A DNA stretch of 64,000 nt from the NCBI GenBank assembly GCA_016720395.1, contig JADKKR010000003.1:248001-312000 (forward strand), read 5' to 3'. This DNA comes from Geobacteraceae bacterium. GTDB lineage: Bacteria > Desulfobacterota > Desulfuromonadia > Geobacterales > Pseudopelobacteraceae. A program made the translations under genes and the position numbers. This document shows, piece after piece, positions 17,087 through 24,700 of this stretch (its first letter is position 1; each line of letters starts with the position of its first letter). A model generated the notes under the pieces. It saw only the letters and a list, made by a program, of their open reading frames with translations. It made no database searches and was not told where the DNA came from.

Positions 17087-18463
17087 TTAATGATGGTGGG
17101 AGGGTTCGGATCCATCTGCTGCCGGTGGTGGTGTCAGCGTCTGCTCCGGGACGGCTGCCGACGGTGCTGTCTTCTGTCCTGCCGGCGCTGCGACAAGATC
17201 GGTTCCGACCGCCGCCTCAAGCTGGGCCAGCTTCATCATATACTCGGCCTGCGACTCGTACAGTTCGCGTTCATAGTTGAACAGGGTCATCCTGCCGTCG
17301 AGGAGGGTCAGGAAATCCACCTTGTTGACCCGGTAGCTGATGACGGCTGACTCCAGGGATTGCTCCGCCTGGGGAATGATGCCTCCCCTGTAGAGTTCCA
17401 CCAGTTTTCGGCGGCGCTCCATCTGGGCCAGGGTGTCGTTGATGGTATAGGAGATGCTGTTCTTCAAACCGTTCAGCTCTTCCATCGCCATGTCCGTCTC
17501 GGAGGTCGATTCGGCCAGCATCGCCCGGCGGCGCTGCTGCTGGAAGGGCAGGTTGAAGGTCACGCCGAGGGTGAACATGTTGTAGCCGGGGTCGCTTACC
17601 ATGTCGGTCGCAACGGCTTCCTTGAACATGTACTCGAATGACAGGTTAAAGTCGGGAAAGAAATCCTTTCGCGCCAGGCGGTGGGACGCCTGCCCCTTGT
17701 TTGCCAGGCTGATCAGGCTTTTGACCTGGGGTCGCCTGTCATAGGCGGTCTCATTCAGTTGTTCGGCTGTGACCGGGAGTTGCGGCAGAGAGAAATCCTC
17801 GATGGCGCCGACCGGGGTCGTCCCGGGACGGTAGAGGAGATAGTTGAGATTGGCTTCCAGGGTTTTACGCTGCTGATGCAGGGTGATCTGCATGTCGAGC
17901 ATCTTGGATTTTTCCAGGCCGGCTTTGTAGATGTCCTGCTGAACACCCTGGCCGACCGAATATTTCGACTCGGCAATCGTCACGAAGTCGGCCAGGATTC
18001 TCAGGTTCTTTTCGACGATCTCCAGTCCCTTGTCTACTGCCCAGATCTGGTACCAGGTTTCCTTGACCATGCGGGTCAATTCCAGCTTGCGCTCTTCAAT
18101 GGCCCATTTATAGGATTCGGCTTCATACTGGGCCACCTCCTGTTTGAGGGCCCGCTTGCCCCAGAACGGGAGCTGCTGGGAAATGCCGATCACCTTGGCG
18201 GACTGGGGATCCTTGTTGAAAACAAAAGGCTCCCGGGCCAGCATGTTCTGGAGTTTGAACATGAACATCGGGTCTTCCAGGGCCGAGGCCTGTCTGGCCT
18301 TGTTTGCAAACATCTGCCAGCGCGCTTGGGAGGACTTCAATTCGGGATTGTTGGTCAGTGCGGCATTGATCAGGGCGGGGAGGTTTTCTGCAGGCTTGAC
18401 CTCGTCGGCACATGCGATGCCGGCGGTGACAAGAAGCGCGAATATGATCAGGTATGATTTCAT
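17087..18463 (-). CDS. cusC: Outer-membrane efflux channel, TolC family (CusC-like)
   Basis: 458 aa. Hydrophobic signal sequence MKSYLIIFALLVTAGIACA, then the two long helical-hairpin repeats of outer-membrane efflux proteins (about 30-225 and 230-420). The C-terminus is a Pro-rich tail ending in three histidines. The cysteine in GIAC could be a weak lipobox; a plain signal peptidase I site is as likely. It is the first gene of cusCBA behind the sigma-54-like promoter, preceded by ACCGAGGCTGCC. The gap to cusB is 23 bases. Confidence 0.88.
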   Translation of the reverse strand: MKSYLIIFALLVTAGIACADEVKPAENLPALINAALTNNPELKSSQARWQMFANKARQASALEDPMFMFKLQNMLAREPFVFNKDPQSAKVIGISQQLPFWGKRALKQEVAQYEAESYKWAIEERKLELTRMVKETWYQIWAVDKGLEIVEKNLRILADFVTIAESKYSVGQGVQQDIYKAGLEKSKMLDMQITLHQQRKTLEANLNYLLYRPGTTPVGAIEDFSLPQLPVTAEQLNETAYDRRPQVKSLISLANKGQASHRLARKDFFPDFNLSFEYMFKEAVATDMVSDPGYNMFTLGVTFNLPFQQQRRRAMLAESTSETDMAMEELNGLKNSISYTINDTLAQMERRRKLVELYRGGIIPQAEQSLESAVISYRVNKVDFLTLLDGRMTLFNYERELYESQAEYMMKLAQLEAAVGTDLVAAPAGQKTAPSAAVPEQTLTPPPAADGSEPSHHH

Positions 18464-18505
18464 GGCAGCCTCGGTTGTGGGTGGTTCCCGACGTGGATGA
18501 GTATA

Positions 18506-18618
18506 TCATGTTTCGTGCCAAGAGCAATTAACGGGAATATTCGGCACTTGCGCGGGACAGCTCAATTGCGGGGATGGTGTTGGTGGGGAATATTCTACAG
18601 TGGAAGGAGGGTATTCGG
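18506..18618 (-). promoter_or_regulatory. Candidate sigma-54 promoter and upstream activator sites for cus
   Basis: On the minus strand a perfect -24 element, TGGCACG (18514-18520), is followed after 4 bases by ATGA (18506-18509), where TTGC would be ideal, so the -12 part is imperfect. Upstream are three related sites: GAATATTC palindromes at 18535-18542 and 18588-18595, each flanked by GGG, and a partial GGGTATTCGG at 18609-18618. The two full sites are 53 bases apart, close to five helical turns. The gene just upstream encodes a sigma-54 activator, fitting direct control of cusCBA. Confidence 0.55.
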
Positions 18619-18630
18619 TAAAAAGAGGGT

Positions 18631-20007
18631 TTAAGACTTCTCCGGCGGCACGATCTCATACTTCTCCATGCGATAGATCAGCGTATGTCGCGGGATGCGC
18701 AGAAAGCGCGCCGCCGCGGTCTGGTTCCATCCATTGCGTTCCAGTGCCTGCACGACAACCTCCCGTTCCAGTTGTTCCAGAGAATAACCCTCGTCCGGCA
18801 GGCTGATGACTACACCGGGAACAGTCACCGACCCCAGGGCAACGCCTCCGCTACGGATCTTGTCCGGCAGGTCTTCGATGGTGATGGTGTCGCCACAACG
18901 CATGATCAGCAGTCGCTCCACCAGGTTTTCTAGTTCTCGCACATTGCCGGGCCAGGCGTAACCGGTCAGTAGGGCCAGGCAATGTGTATCGAACGAGACC
19001 TGCGCCGCCTTGTGTTTGGAACAGAAATGGCGCAGCAGCAAGGGGATGTCGTCCCGACGCTGACGGAGGGGTGGCAGGTGCAGCGGGATCACCGCCAGGC
19101 GGTAGTAGAGGTCTTCACGGAAGGTCCCCTCGGAGATGGCTTTTTCGATGTCCAGGTTGGTTGCAGCCACCACGCGGACATCGATCTTCAGCTCTTTTGA
19201 ACCTCCCACCGGTTCTACGGTTCGCTCCTGCAGGGCCCGTAACAGCTTGGGCTGCAGCTCCAGCGACAGCTCTCCCACCTCATCCAGAAAGAGTGTCCCT
19301 CCGTCAGCCAGGGAAAACCTGCCGGTCTTGTCCTTAATTGCCCCGGTAAAGGCTCCTTTGACATGGCCGAAGAGTTCGCTTTCCAGCAGATCTCGGGGGA
19401 TGGCGGCGCAGTTGATGGCTATAAAGGGTCCGCCTGCCCGGCTGCTGCAGGCATGGATCGATCGCGCCACCAGTTCCTTGCCGGTCCCCGATTCTCCGGT
19501 GATCAGCACCGAAGCCTCCGTGTCTGCCACTTTTCGCACGACCTGAAAGACCTTTTCCATGGCAGTCGATGAGCCGACCATGGCACCAAAATCGGCCCTG
19601 TCGGCCAGTTCTCCTTTGAGGCGCTTGTTTTCGACCGTCAGCCCGCTGAACTGCAGCGCCTTGGCTACGGTCAGCCTCAGTTCGTCGCGGTTGAAGGGTT
19701 TGGTGATGTAGTCGTAGGCACCGGCCTTCATGGCCTCCACAGCTATATCCACGGTACCGAAGGCGGTGATCATGATCACCAGCGTCTCCGGCGCACGTTC
19801 CTTGACCGCTTTGAGTACCTGCATTCCGTCCATGCCGGGCATCTTCATGTCGGTGATCACCAGGGCAGGGGAAACCTCGTCGAACCTGCTCAGACCTTCT
19901 TCGCCAGAGGCGGCCGTGGCCACGGCGTAACCGGTCTCCTGAAGGTTGTATTCCAGCACCCGCCGCAGGGAGGTATCGTCATCGATGATGAGGATTCTCG
20001 GTTTCAT
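18631..20007 (-). CDS. Sigma-54-dependent response regulator (ZraR/HydG-like)
   Basis: 458 aa in three domains. Receiver domain: phosphorylation site in ALVITDMKMPGMDG at about residue 53. Central AAA+ domain: Walker A GESGTGKE, the sigma-54 contact GAFTGA and Walker B GGTLFLDEVGE. C-terminal Fis-type helix-turn-helix: LERNGWNQTAAARFLRIPRHT. It overlaps the sensor kinase gene by ATGA and has GAGGAG before the ATG. It lies immediately upstream of the cus promoter, so copper or silver control of efflux is the likely job; the signal itself is inferred. Confidence 0.92.
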   Translation of the reverse strand: MKPRILIIDDDTSLRRVLEYNLQETGYAVATAASGEEGLSRFDEVSPALVITDMKMPGMDGMQVLKAVKERAPETLVIMITAFGTVDIAVEAMKAGAYDYITKPFNRDELRLTVAKALQFSGLTVENKRLKGELADRADFGAMVGSSTAMEKVFQVVRKVADTEASVLITGESGTGKELVARSIHACSSRAGGPFIAINCAAIPRDLLESELFGHVKGAFTGAIKDKTGRFSLADGGTLFLDEVGELSLELQPKLLRALQERTVEPVGGSKELKIDVRVVAATNLDIEKAISEGTFREDLYYRLAVIPLHLPPLRQRRDDIPLLLRHFCSKHKAAQVSFDTHCLALLTGYAWPGNVRELENLVERLLIMRCGDTITIEDLPDKIRSGGVALGSVTVPGVVISLPDEGYSLEQLEREVVVQALERNGWNQTAAARFLRIPRHTLIYRMEKYEIVPPEKS

Positions 20008-21110
20008 GATTCTGCTCCTCGAGCTGGCTTGGGCAAACAGATACTGACCGTTGTCCCTTTGCCAAGGTTACTCTTAATATCCAGCGTCCCGCCATGAGCG
20101 TCAATAATTTTGCGAGTCACCGCCAGGCCCAGGCCGGTGCCGTCCGGCTTGGTGGTGAAGAACGGTTCGAAGATGCGTGCCTTTGTTTCCGCATCGATGC
20201 CCGGTCCGCTGTCTTGGAAGGTGATCTCCCAACCACTGTCGCTTTTCCGATAGGCGATCTGCACACTCCCGCCGGACGGCGTGGCCTGCAGGGCGTTGAT
20301 GACGATATTGAGGAAGGCCTGGCGCAGCTTCTCGCCGTCCCCCTTGATAATGGCCGGCTCCGAATCCGGTTCCAGCCGCAGGGAGATGCCGCGGTCATGG
20401 GCGTCCTTTGCCACCAGGGTAACGATGGTCTCCAGTTCTTCCCGGATGGAACAGTCGCGCAGTTCCAACGGCTGTTGGCGTGACATGCGCAGAAAATCCT
20501 CGACCACATGATTGAGGCGCTCGGTCTCCTTGATCTGGATCTCGATGAACTCGTGCTTCGGATCGCCGGGGCGGTAGTCGTCACGCAGGATCTCGGCCGT
20601 ACCGCGGATGGAGCCGAGGGGGTTTCTGATCTCGTGGGCCAGCACCGCCGCCATCTCACCCAGGGTGGAGAGCTTTTCGGAACGGCGCAGCTGTTCTTCG
20701 ATGGCGATGATCCGTTCGGACTGGGCCTGCAGTCTTTGATACGAATCCTCCAGCCCTTCGGCGGTGCGCTGCAATTCCAGGCTGCGTTCCCGTTCACGCT
20801 GGGCCAGCAGGCCGGTCACGCTGCCAACCACGTTGTACATGACGATTTCCAGGTATTTTTCCATCTCCAGAGTCAGGCCGCCGCCCCACTGGAATAAGAT
20901 GTGAGGGGCATAGACGATGCTGACCGCCAGTGAGCAGGTCAGCCCGCCCCGGAATCCGAACCAGAGGGCCGCCAGGATGATGGGGATGTAGTAGAATCTC
21001 TGAAAGATGTCGTGCAGATAATGAAGATGCAGCGGAGTCAGGTAGTGCAACAGACTGATGCCAAGGATGGAAAGGCCCAGCAGGGCGATGCGAATGAAGG
21101 AGGATTTCAT
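20004..21110 (-). CDS. Membrane sensor histidine kinase, partner of the cus regulator
   Basis: The start is taken at the ATG 21108-21110 (MKSSFIRIALLGL, AAAGG upstream) rather than an open-frame start 24 codons earlier, giving 368 aa. The N-terminal 120 residues hold four hydrophobic segments with short loops (FYYIPIILAALWFGFRGG) and no large periplasmic sensor domain. A coiled coil, then the HisKA box EMAAVLAHEIRNPLGSIRG and the ATPase motifs (DSGPGI, GTGLGLAV) follow. The last codons overlap the response regulator start, so the pair is translationally coupled. Sensing through membrane segments is an inference. Confidence 0.9.
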   Translation of the reverse strand: MKSSFIRIALLGLSILGISLLHYLTPLHLHYLHDIFQRFYYIPIILAALWFGFRGGLTCSLAVSIVYAPHILFQWGGGLTLEMEKYLEIVMYNVVGSVTGLLAQRERERSLELQRTAEGLEDSYQRLQAQSERIIAIEEQLRRSEKLSTLGEMAAVLAHEIRNPLGSIRGTAEILRDDYRPGDPKHEFIEIQIKETERLNHVVEDFLRMSRQQPLELRDCSIREELETIVTLVAKDAHDRGISLRLEPDSEPAIIKGDGEKLRQAFLNIVINALQATPSGGSVQIAYRKSDSGWEITFQDSGPGIDAETKARIFEPFFTTKPDGTGLGLAVTRKIIDAHGGTLDIKSNLGKGTTVSICLPKPARGAES

Positions 21111-21195
21111 GGGTACCTTTATAACGCAACCCATTGGATAGTTAAATAAAAAACGGTCTGTTACGTAGTAGCAAAACCACAAGACTCAAATCACT

Positions 21196-21367
21196 CTCAC
21201 AGAGCTCTCAGAGGCGCAGAGAGAATCCAACAGATCAAACACGGAGTCATAAGAGAGGATGTGATTCTCACCAACTGAATGTTGATTTTATCTGTCTGAA
21301 TTTGTTATCTAGATTTTCTCTGTGTCTCTGTGAGCTTTAGCGATCAGAGTGAGCGAGTGAGATACGC
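21196..21367. repeat. Dispersed palindromic repeat, copy 2
   Basis: CTCACAGAG at 21196-21204 pairs with CTCTGTGAG at 21326-21334. The right part, 21318-21367, matches copy 1 (12387-12437) except for a handful of substitutions and one length change, and ends with the same CAGAGTGAGCGAGTGAGATA. The middle, about 21223-21310, is AT-rich with no other recognisable feature. It separates the sensor kinase gene from the ABC ATPase gene. Confidence 0.7.
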
Positions 21368-21368
21368 T

Positions 21369-22040
21369 TTACGGTTCTACCACCATCCCGTCCCTCAATG
21401 TGATAGTCCGGTCGGCGTAGCGGCCGTTATCGGGGTTGTGGGTGACCATGACGACGGTCTGGCCGGCAGCGTTCAGTTCCCGGAGGAGTGCCATGACTTC
21501 GTCGCTGGTTTTCGAGTCGAGGTTGCCGGTCGGTTCGTCGGCCAGCAGGATATGCGGGTTGTTGACGATCGCCCGGGCGATGGCCACCCGCTCCTGTTCT
21601 CCCCCGGAGAGCTGGTTGGGCAACCGCTCCAGCTTGGCCCCCAGACCGACCCGTTCCAAGGCCTGACGGGCGGCGCTCTTTTTGGCCGCCGTGCCCATCT
21701 TCACGATTGCCAGCGGCAGCATCACGTTTTCGATGGCGGTCAGGTAGGGGATCAGGTGAAAGGATTGAAAAACGAACCCCAGGTTCTGAGCCCGGAAATC
21801 GGCCAGTTTTTCGCCGGGAAGTTGATACAGCTTGACTCCGGCCATCTCGACTTCGCCCGTGGTGGGATGGTTCATCCCGCCCAGCACCGACAGCAGAGTG
21901 CTCTTGCCGGAGCCGGATTGCCCCATAATGGTGATGAATTCTCCGGCCTCGATGGTGATGTCCACGCCGCGCAGCGCTTCCACCACATCGTTGCCGCTGG
22001 TATAATGTTTCTTCACGTTACTGATTTGAATGAGAGCCAT
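21369..22040 (-). CDS. ABC transporter ATP-binding protein, LolD/MacB type
   Basis: 223 aa from the ATG at 22040, supported by TGGAGAACAT; the longer open frame upstream runs through an intergenic repeat. Walker A GQSGSGKST, signature LSGGEQERVAIARA, Walker B ILLADEPTGNLDS and the H-loop VTHNP are all present. It pairs with the FtsX-type permease at 22180. In Campylobacter a DUF2318 protein, FtsX-like permeases and such an ATPase form an iron/copper uptake-associated locus; this is a smaller relative. Confidence 0.92.
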   Translation of the reverse strand: MALIQISNVKKHYTSGNDVVEALRGVDITIEAGEFITIMGQSGSGKSTLLSVLGGMNHPTTGEVEMAGVKLYQLPGEKLADFRAQNLGFVFQSFHLIPYLTAIENVMLPLAIVKMGTAAKKSAARQALERVGLGAKLERLPNQLSGGEQERVAIARAIVNNPHILLADEPTGNLDSKTSDEVMALLRELNAAGQTVVMVTHNPDNGRYADRTITLRDGMVVEP

Positions 22041-22072
22041 ATGTTCTCCATTGTAGTTGTTGAGTCGGTCAA

Positions 22073-22170
22073 TTTTGCGCAAGGTCAAGGAAGACGAGAG
22101 GTGACGGGGAGGCGTAGCAGCTCTACGCCGCACAAGTCAGCTTGAAGACTGACGCCGGGATTGCGCAAAA
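22073..22170. repeat. Intra-operon palindromic element
   Basis: A 98-bp unit bounded by TTTTGCGCAA (22073-22082) and its exact complement TTGCGCAAAA (22161-22170), containing a GGCGTAG/CTACGCC hairpin (22111-22129) and a GTCAG/CTGAC hairpin (22136-22153). It sits between the ABC permease and ATPase genes. It resembles a small palindromic insertion or an mRNA-processing structure; no coding capacity is evident. Confidence 0.55.
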
Positions 22171-22179
22171 GTGGACGGC

Positions 22180-23340
22180 TCATAGTGCCCGCAAGGCTTC
22201 GGTCGGGTCCATCTTACTGGCGTGCAGTGCCGGGTAGAGGCTTGCCAGGAGGCCCAGCGTCAAAGCCAGTCCGATAGAACCAAAGGCAATGGCTGTGTCC
22301 CAGATCAGGTGGGCATTCTTGCTCTCCGCCATGAACGGCAGGGCCAGTTTTGCGCCCCCCATGCCGGCGACATAGCCCAGGAATCCGGCCAGAAGGCTGA
22401 CCAGGGCCGCCTCAAGCAGGATGATCCGCATGATATGGCTCTTCCTGAAGCCGATGGCCCGGAAGACGCCGATTTCGGTGGTCCGTTCATTGACGCTGCC
22501 CATCATGGTGACAAAGACGATCAGAGAACCGATGAAAACCACTACACCGGCCATCGCATAGGAAAATCGCTTGAACTGATTGAGGGCTTTGAGTCGTCCC
22601 TCCACCACCTGCTGAATAGCCGATACCTTGGCGTCGGGCAGCTTCTCGGCAATCTGGGTTACCATGTCGCCGATGGGACAGCCGGAACAGAGCGCTGCCA
22701 CCTCGGCCAAGGTGATTTTGCCCTCCTTGCCCAGCAGTTTCTGGGCTTTCCCCAACGATGCAAACACCAGGGCATCATCCTGTGAGCCGGTCTGATCCAG
22801 TACCCCGGCCACGGTGAAGGTTTCCCCCTTGATAATCAGGCTCTCGCCCGGCGAAACGTTGAGCACCCTGGATGCTTCTGAGCCGAGCAAAAGGTCCTGC
22901 TCTGACTTCGGTTCGTGGCCGAACACTTTCCACCACTGCTTCATCTTCAGTTCGCTCTCGAAGTTGACCCCTACCAGAAGTACGTCGTGGGTCCCGATCT
23001 TCACCCCCCCCAGCACCTTTGGCGCTACGGCCGAGATGTTCTTGTGGTTGGAGATGGTCTTGATCTTTGCCAGATCGCTTTCCAGTATCTCGCGTTGATC
23101 GAAGGTCACGCCGCCCAGGCTGATGCCGCCGTAGTTCATGGCCAGCCCGTTGCTCTGGGGTGTAACCAGGATATTGGCGCCGAACTCATCCATCTTGCGT
23201 TCGATGTCGCTGGACATGGAGCGGGTCAGTGTGACCAGAGTGACGATTGTGGCGATTCCCACCATCAGGCCGATCGTCAGAAAGGCCATCTTGGCTTTGC
23301 GCCGTTTCAGGTTATTGATGGAGATGTTGTGTAGTTTCAT
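22180..23340 (-). CDS. FtsX/MacB-type ABC transporter permease
   Basis: 386 aa. One N-terminal membrane segment (MAFLTIGLMVGIATIVTLVTL), a large periplasmic domain (about 45-250) and three C-terminal membrane segments, the layout of the MacB/LolC family. The periplasmic domain has a Cys pair in ALCSGCPIGD. The start codon overlaps the stop of the DUF2318 gene (ATGA), showing translational coupling. Such permeases usually act as mechanotransmitters rather than classical importers. A metal-related role is inferred from neighbours. Confidence 0.88.
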   Translation of the reverse strand: MKLHNISINNLKRRKAKMAFLTIGLMVGIATIVTLVTLTRSMSSDIERKMDEFGANILVTPQSNGLAMNYGGISLGGVTFDQREILESDLAKIKTISNHKNISAVAPKVLGGVKIGTHDVLLVGVNFESELKMKQWWKVFGHEPKSEQDLLLGSEASRVLNVSPGESLIIKGETFTVAGVLDQTGSQDDALVFASLGKAQKLLGKEGKITLAEVAALCSGCPIGDMVTQIAEKLPDAKVSAIQQVVEGRLKALNQFKRFSYAMAGVVVFIGSLIVFVTMMGSVNERTTEIGVFRAIGFRKSHIMRIILLEAALVSLLAGFLGYVAGMGGAKLALPFMAESKNAHLIWDTAIAFGSIGLALTLGLLASLYPALHASKMDPTEALRAL

Positions 23341-23804
23341 CAGAAGTATTTCGCTCCGCCCTTGAGGTCGCTTACTGAGATAGAAATGGTGCCGCCATTC
23401 AGTTGATGGCGAAGGTAGCCTGGATTGCAGCCGCCGGTGGCATTGGGGCCGAGGCGGTTGACGGCAAACTTCTGGTTGCAGTTCTTGCAGTTCATTTTGT
23501 CGCCCTGCTGTTCGTAACCCTTCTTGTCACGGTAACAGGAATCGCAGGCATCGAAGGCTGTCTTGTAGCTCCCGTCAGCCGCCTTGACTGCAAAGAAGGC
23601 GATTTCCTTGCCGCTGTCCTCGAATTTATAAAAACGGGCCTTGCCGTCAGCCAGTTTTGTGAACGGCAGCGAGACTACTCCGTTGTTCGCCTTCACCTTT
23701 TCATACTTGCCCAGCGAGAAGGCAAAGACACTGGCTGCCCCAGCCAGCAACACCAGCATAGTGATACCTGACCATACAACCTGTTTCGTCCGAATCGTTG
23801 TCAT
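23340..23804 (-). CDS. DUF2318 exported/membrane-anchored cysteine-rich protein
   Basis: 154 aa with one N-terminal membrane segment (WSGITMLVLLAGAASVFAF), then an extracytoplasmic domain with the DUF2318 pattern: FFAVKAADGSYKTAFDACDS, with CDSC, CKNC and the GGCNPG ending. The cysteines suggest metal or heme-like redox binding; the biochemical role of the family is unsettled. The ribosome site is AAAGGAGACTAAA. In Campylobacter and relatives such proteins are encoded with FTR1/P19 iron-copper systems, but no FTR1 or P19 gene is present here. Confidence 0.85.
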   Translation of the reverse strand: MTTIRTKQVVWSGITMLVLLAGAASVFAFSLGKYEKVKANNGVVSLPFTKLADGKARFYKFEDSGKEIAFFAVKAADGSYKTAFDACDSCYRDKKGYEQQGDKMNCKNCNQKFAVNRLGPNATGGCNPGYLRHQLNGGTISISVSDLKGGAKYF

Positions 23805-23869
23805 TTTAGTCTCCTTTAGTAAGTGTGAAACCAGTAATATACGTACATATCCTGTTTATCGGGACGTGC

Positions 23870-24301
23870 TCAGCTTTGATTCTTTGTGCCGCAGCCACCA
23901 TTGGTGCCACATCCGCCGCAGCCCCCTGAGGGAACAGCCCCCGTTCCGATATCTCTACCCGTGGTTGTTTTGAACTGCTCCGGCGTCAGCACCCGATGCA
24001 CAGTGCTGACGAAGCCTGCGCCATTTACCTTCTCAGCAAGAGCTTCCGGTTTTACGGCCTTGGTGTCATAACCAACAACAACCCAGCCGCCGTTTATATC
24101 TACCTCGGCAACCGCAACGCCTTTCAGCGCTTCAAGCGCTGTGGTGATCTTGCTCGAACAGCTGCCACAGGTCATGCCGGCTGTTTTCAGGACCGCAATC
24201 GAATCCGCTGTTGTCCCGGTTTTTACGTGAAAGGCAAGGCTCGCCAAAAAAATAACAACGACTAATACGATGATGCTATTAATTGCATTGCTGAATTTCA
24301 T
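23870..24301 (-). CDS. Membrane-anchored HMA-domain metal-binding protein with Cys-rich tail
   Basis: 143 aa. One N-terminal membrane anchor (SIIVLVVVIFLASLAFHV), then a heavy-metal-associated domain with the GMTCGSC metal loop at about residues 43-49, and a short Gly/Cys tail (GGCGGCGTNGGCGTK) that adds three further cysteines. The domain is predicted to face the periplasm. The start is supported by GCGGAGACA. It is the first gene of the HMA / DUF2318 / permease / ATPase cassette and points to Cu(I)-type soft-metal handling, by inference. Confidence 0.82.
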   Translation of the reverse strand: MKFSNAINSIIVLVVVIFLASLAFHVKTGTTADSIAVLKTAGMTCGSCSSKITTALEALKGVAVAEVDINGGWVVVGYDTKAVKPEALAEKVNGAGFVSTVHRVLTPEQFKTTTGRDIGTGAVPSGGCGGCGTNGGCGTKNQS

Positions 24302-24619
24302 TCATTGTCTCCGCTGTATACGTTAGTTCTTAATTACCGGTAGCTGGCTGTAATGCCTATCAAGTGTTGTGCCAACGGAGCCAAATCGTCATATCCGCCC
24401 GTAAATACGGATGAAATTAATTTTGTTTGGCGCAACTGTTTTTCTGGACGCAGAATATCCTTCTGGCGGTGTGGAATATTCAACAGAAGTTGCTATGAAA
24501 GTTGCTATGATTTCATATGGTGAGACGAATGAAATCAAACAGCTCAAAGGCCCCTTTCCCATATGGCGCTGTTGGAGGGCTGCGCCAGCTCTTGTTGCAG
24601 GTCGCCAGTTGAAAAAATC
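24302..24619. other. Gene-poor spacer upstream of rpoH
   Basis: About 320 bases between the divergent HMA gene and the rpoH promoter. A 70-codon open frame at 24411-24623 has no ribosome site, runs into the rpoH promoter and shows no recognisable protein features, so it is not called. The minus-strand promoter of the HMA cassette should be here, but no convincing box was found. Confidence 0.4.
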
Positions 24620-24676
24620 TTGAAATCCTTAAATGATAGTGCTATTTTATTAGCAGTCGGATGCCAAGAGTGCTAA
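24620..24676 (+). promoter_or_regulatory. rpoH promoter with CIRCE-like HrcA operator
   Basis: TTGAAA (24620-24625), a 17-base spacer and TATTTT (24643-24648) form a sigma-70-type promoter. It is followed at once by TTAGCAGTC-N9-GAGTGCTAA (24650-24658 and 24668-24676). This matches the CIRCE consensus TTAGCACTC-N9-GAGTGCTAA at 17 of 18 positions, with the standard 9-base spacing. The operator covers the expected transcription start, so HrcA-type repression of the heat-shock sigma gene is likely. Confidence 0.75.
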
Positions 24677-24700
24677 ACACCCTGACTAAAGGAGCAGACT

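Noticed and set aside
24411..24623. 70-codon frame between the HMA gene and rpoH
   Set aside because: No ribosome site, overlaps the rpoH promoter, no recognisable features.
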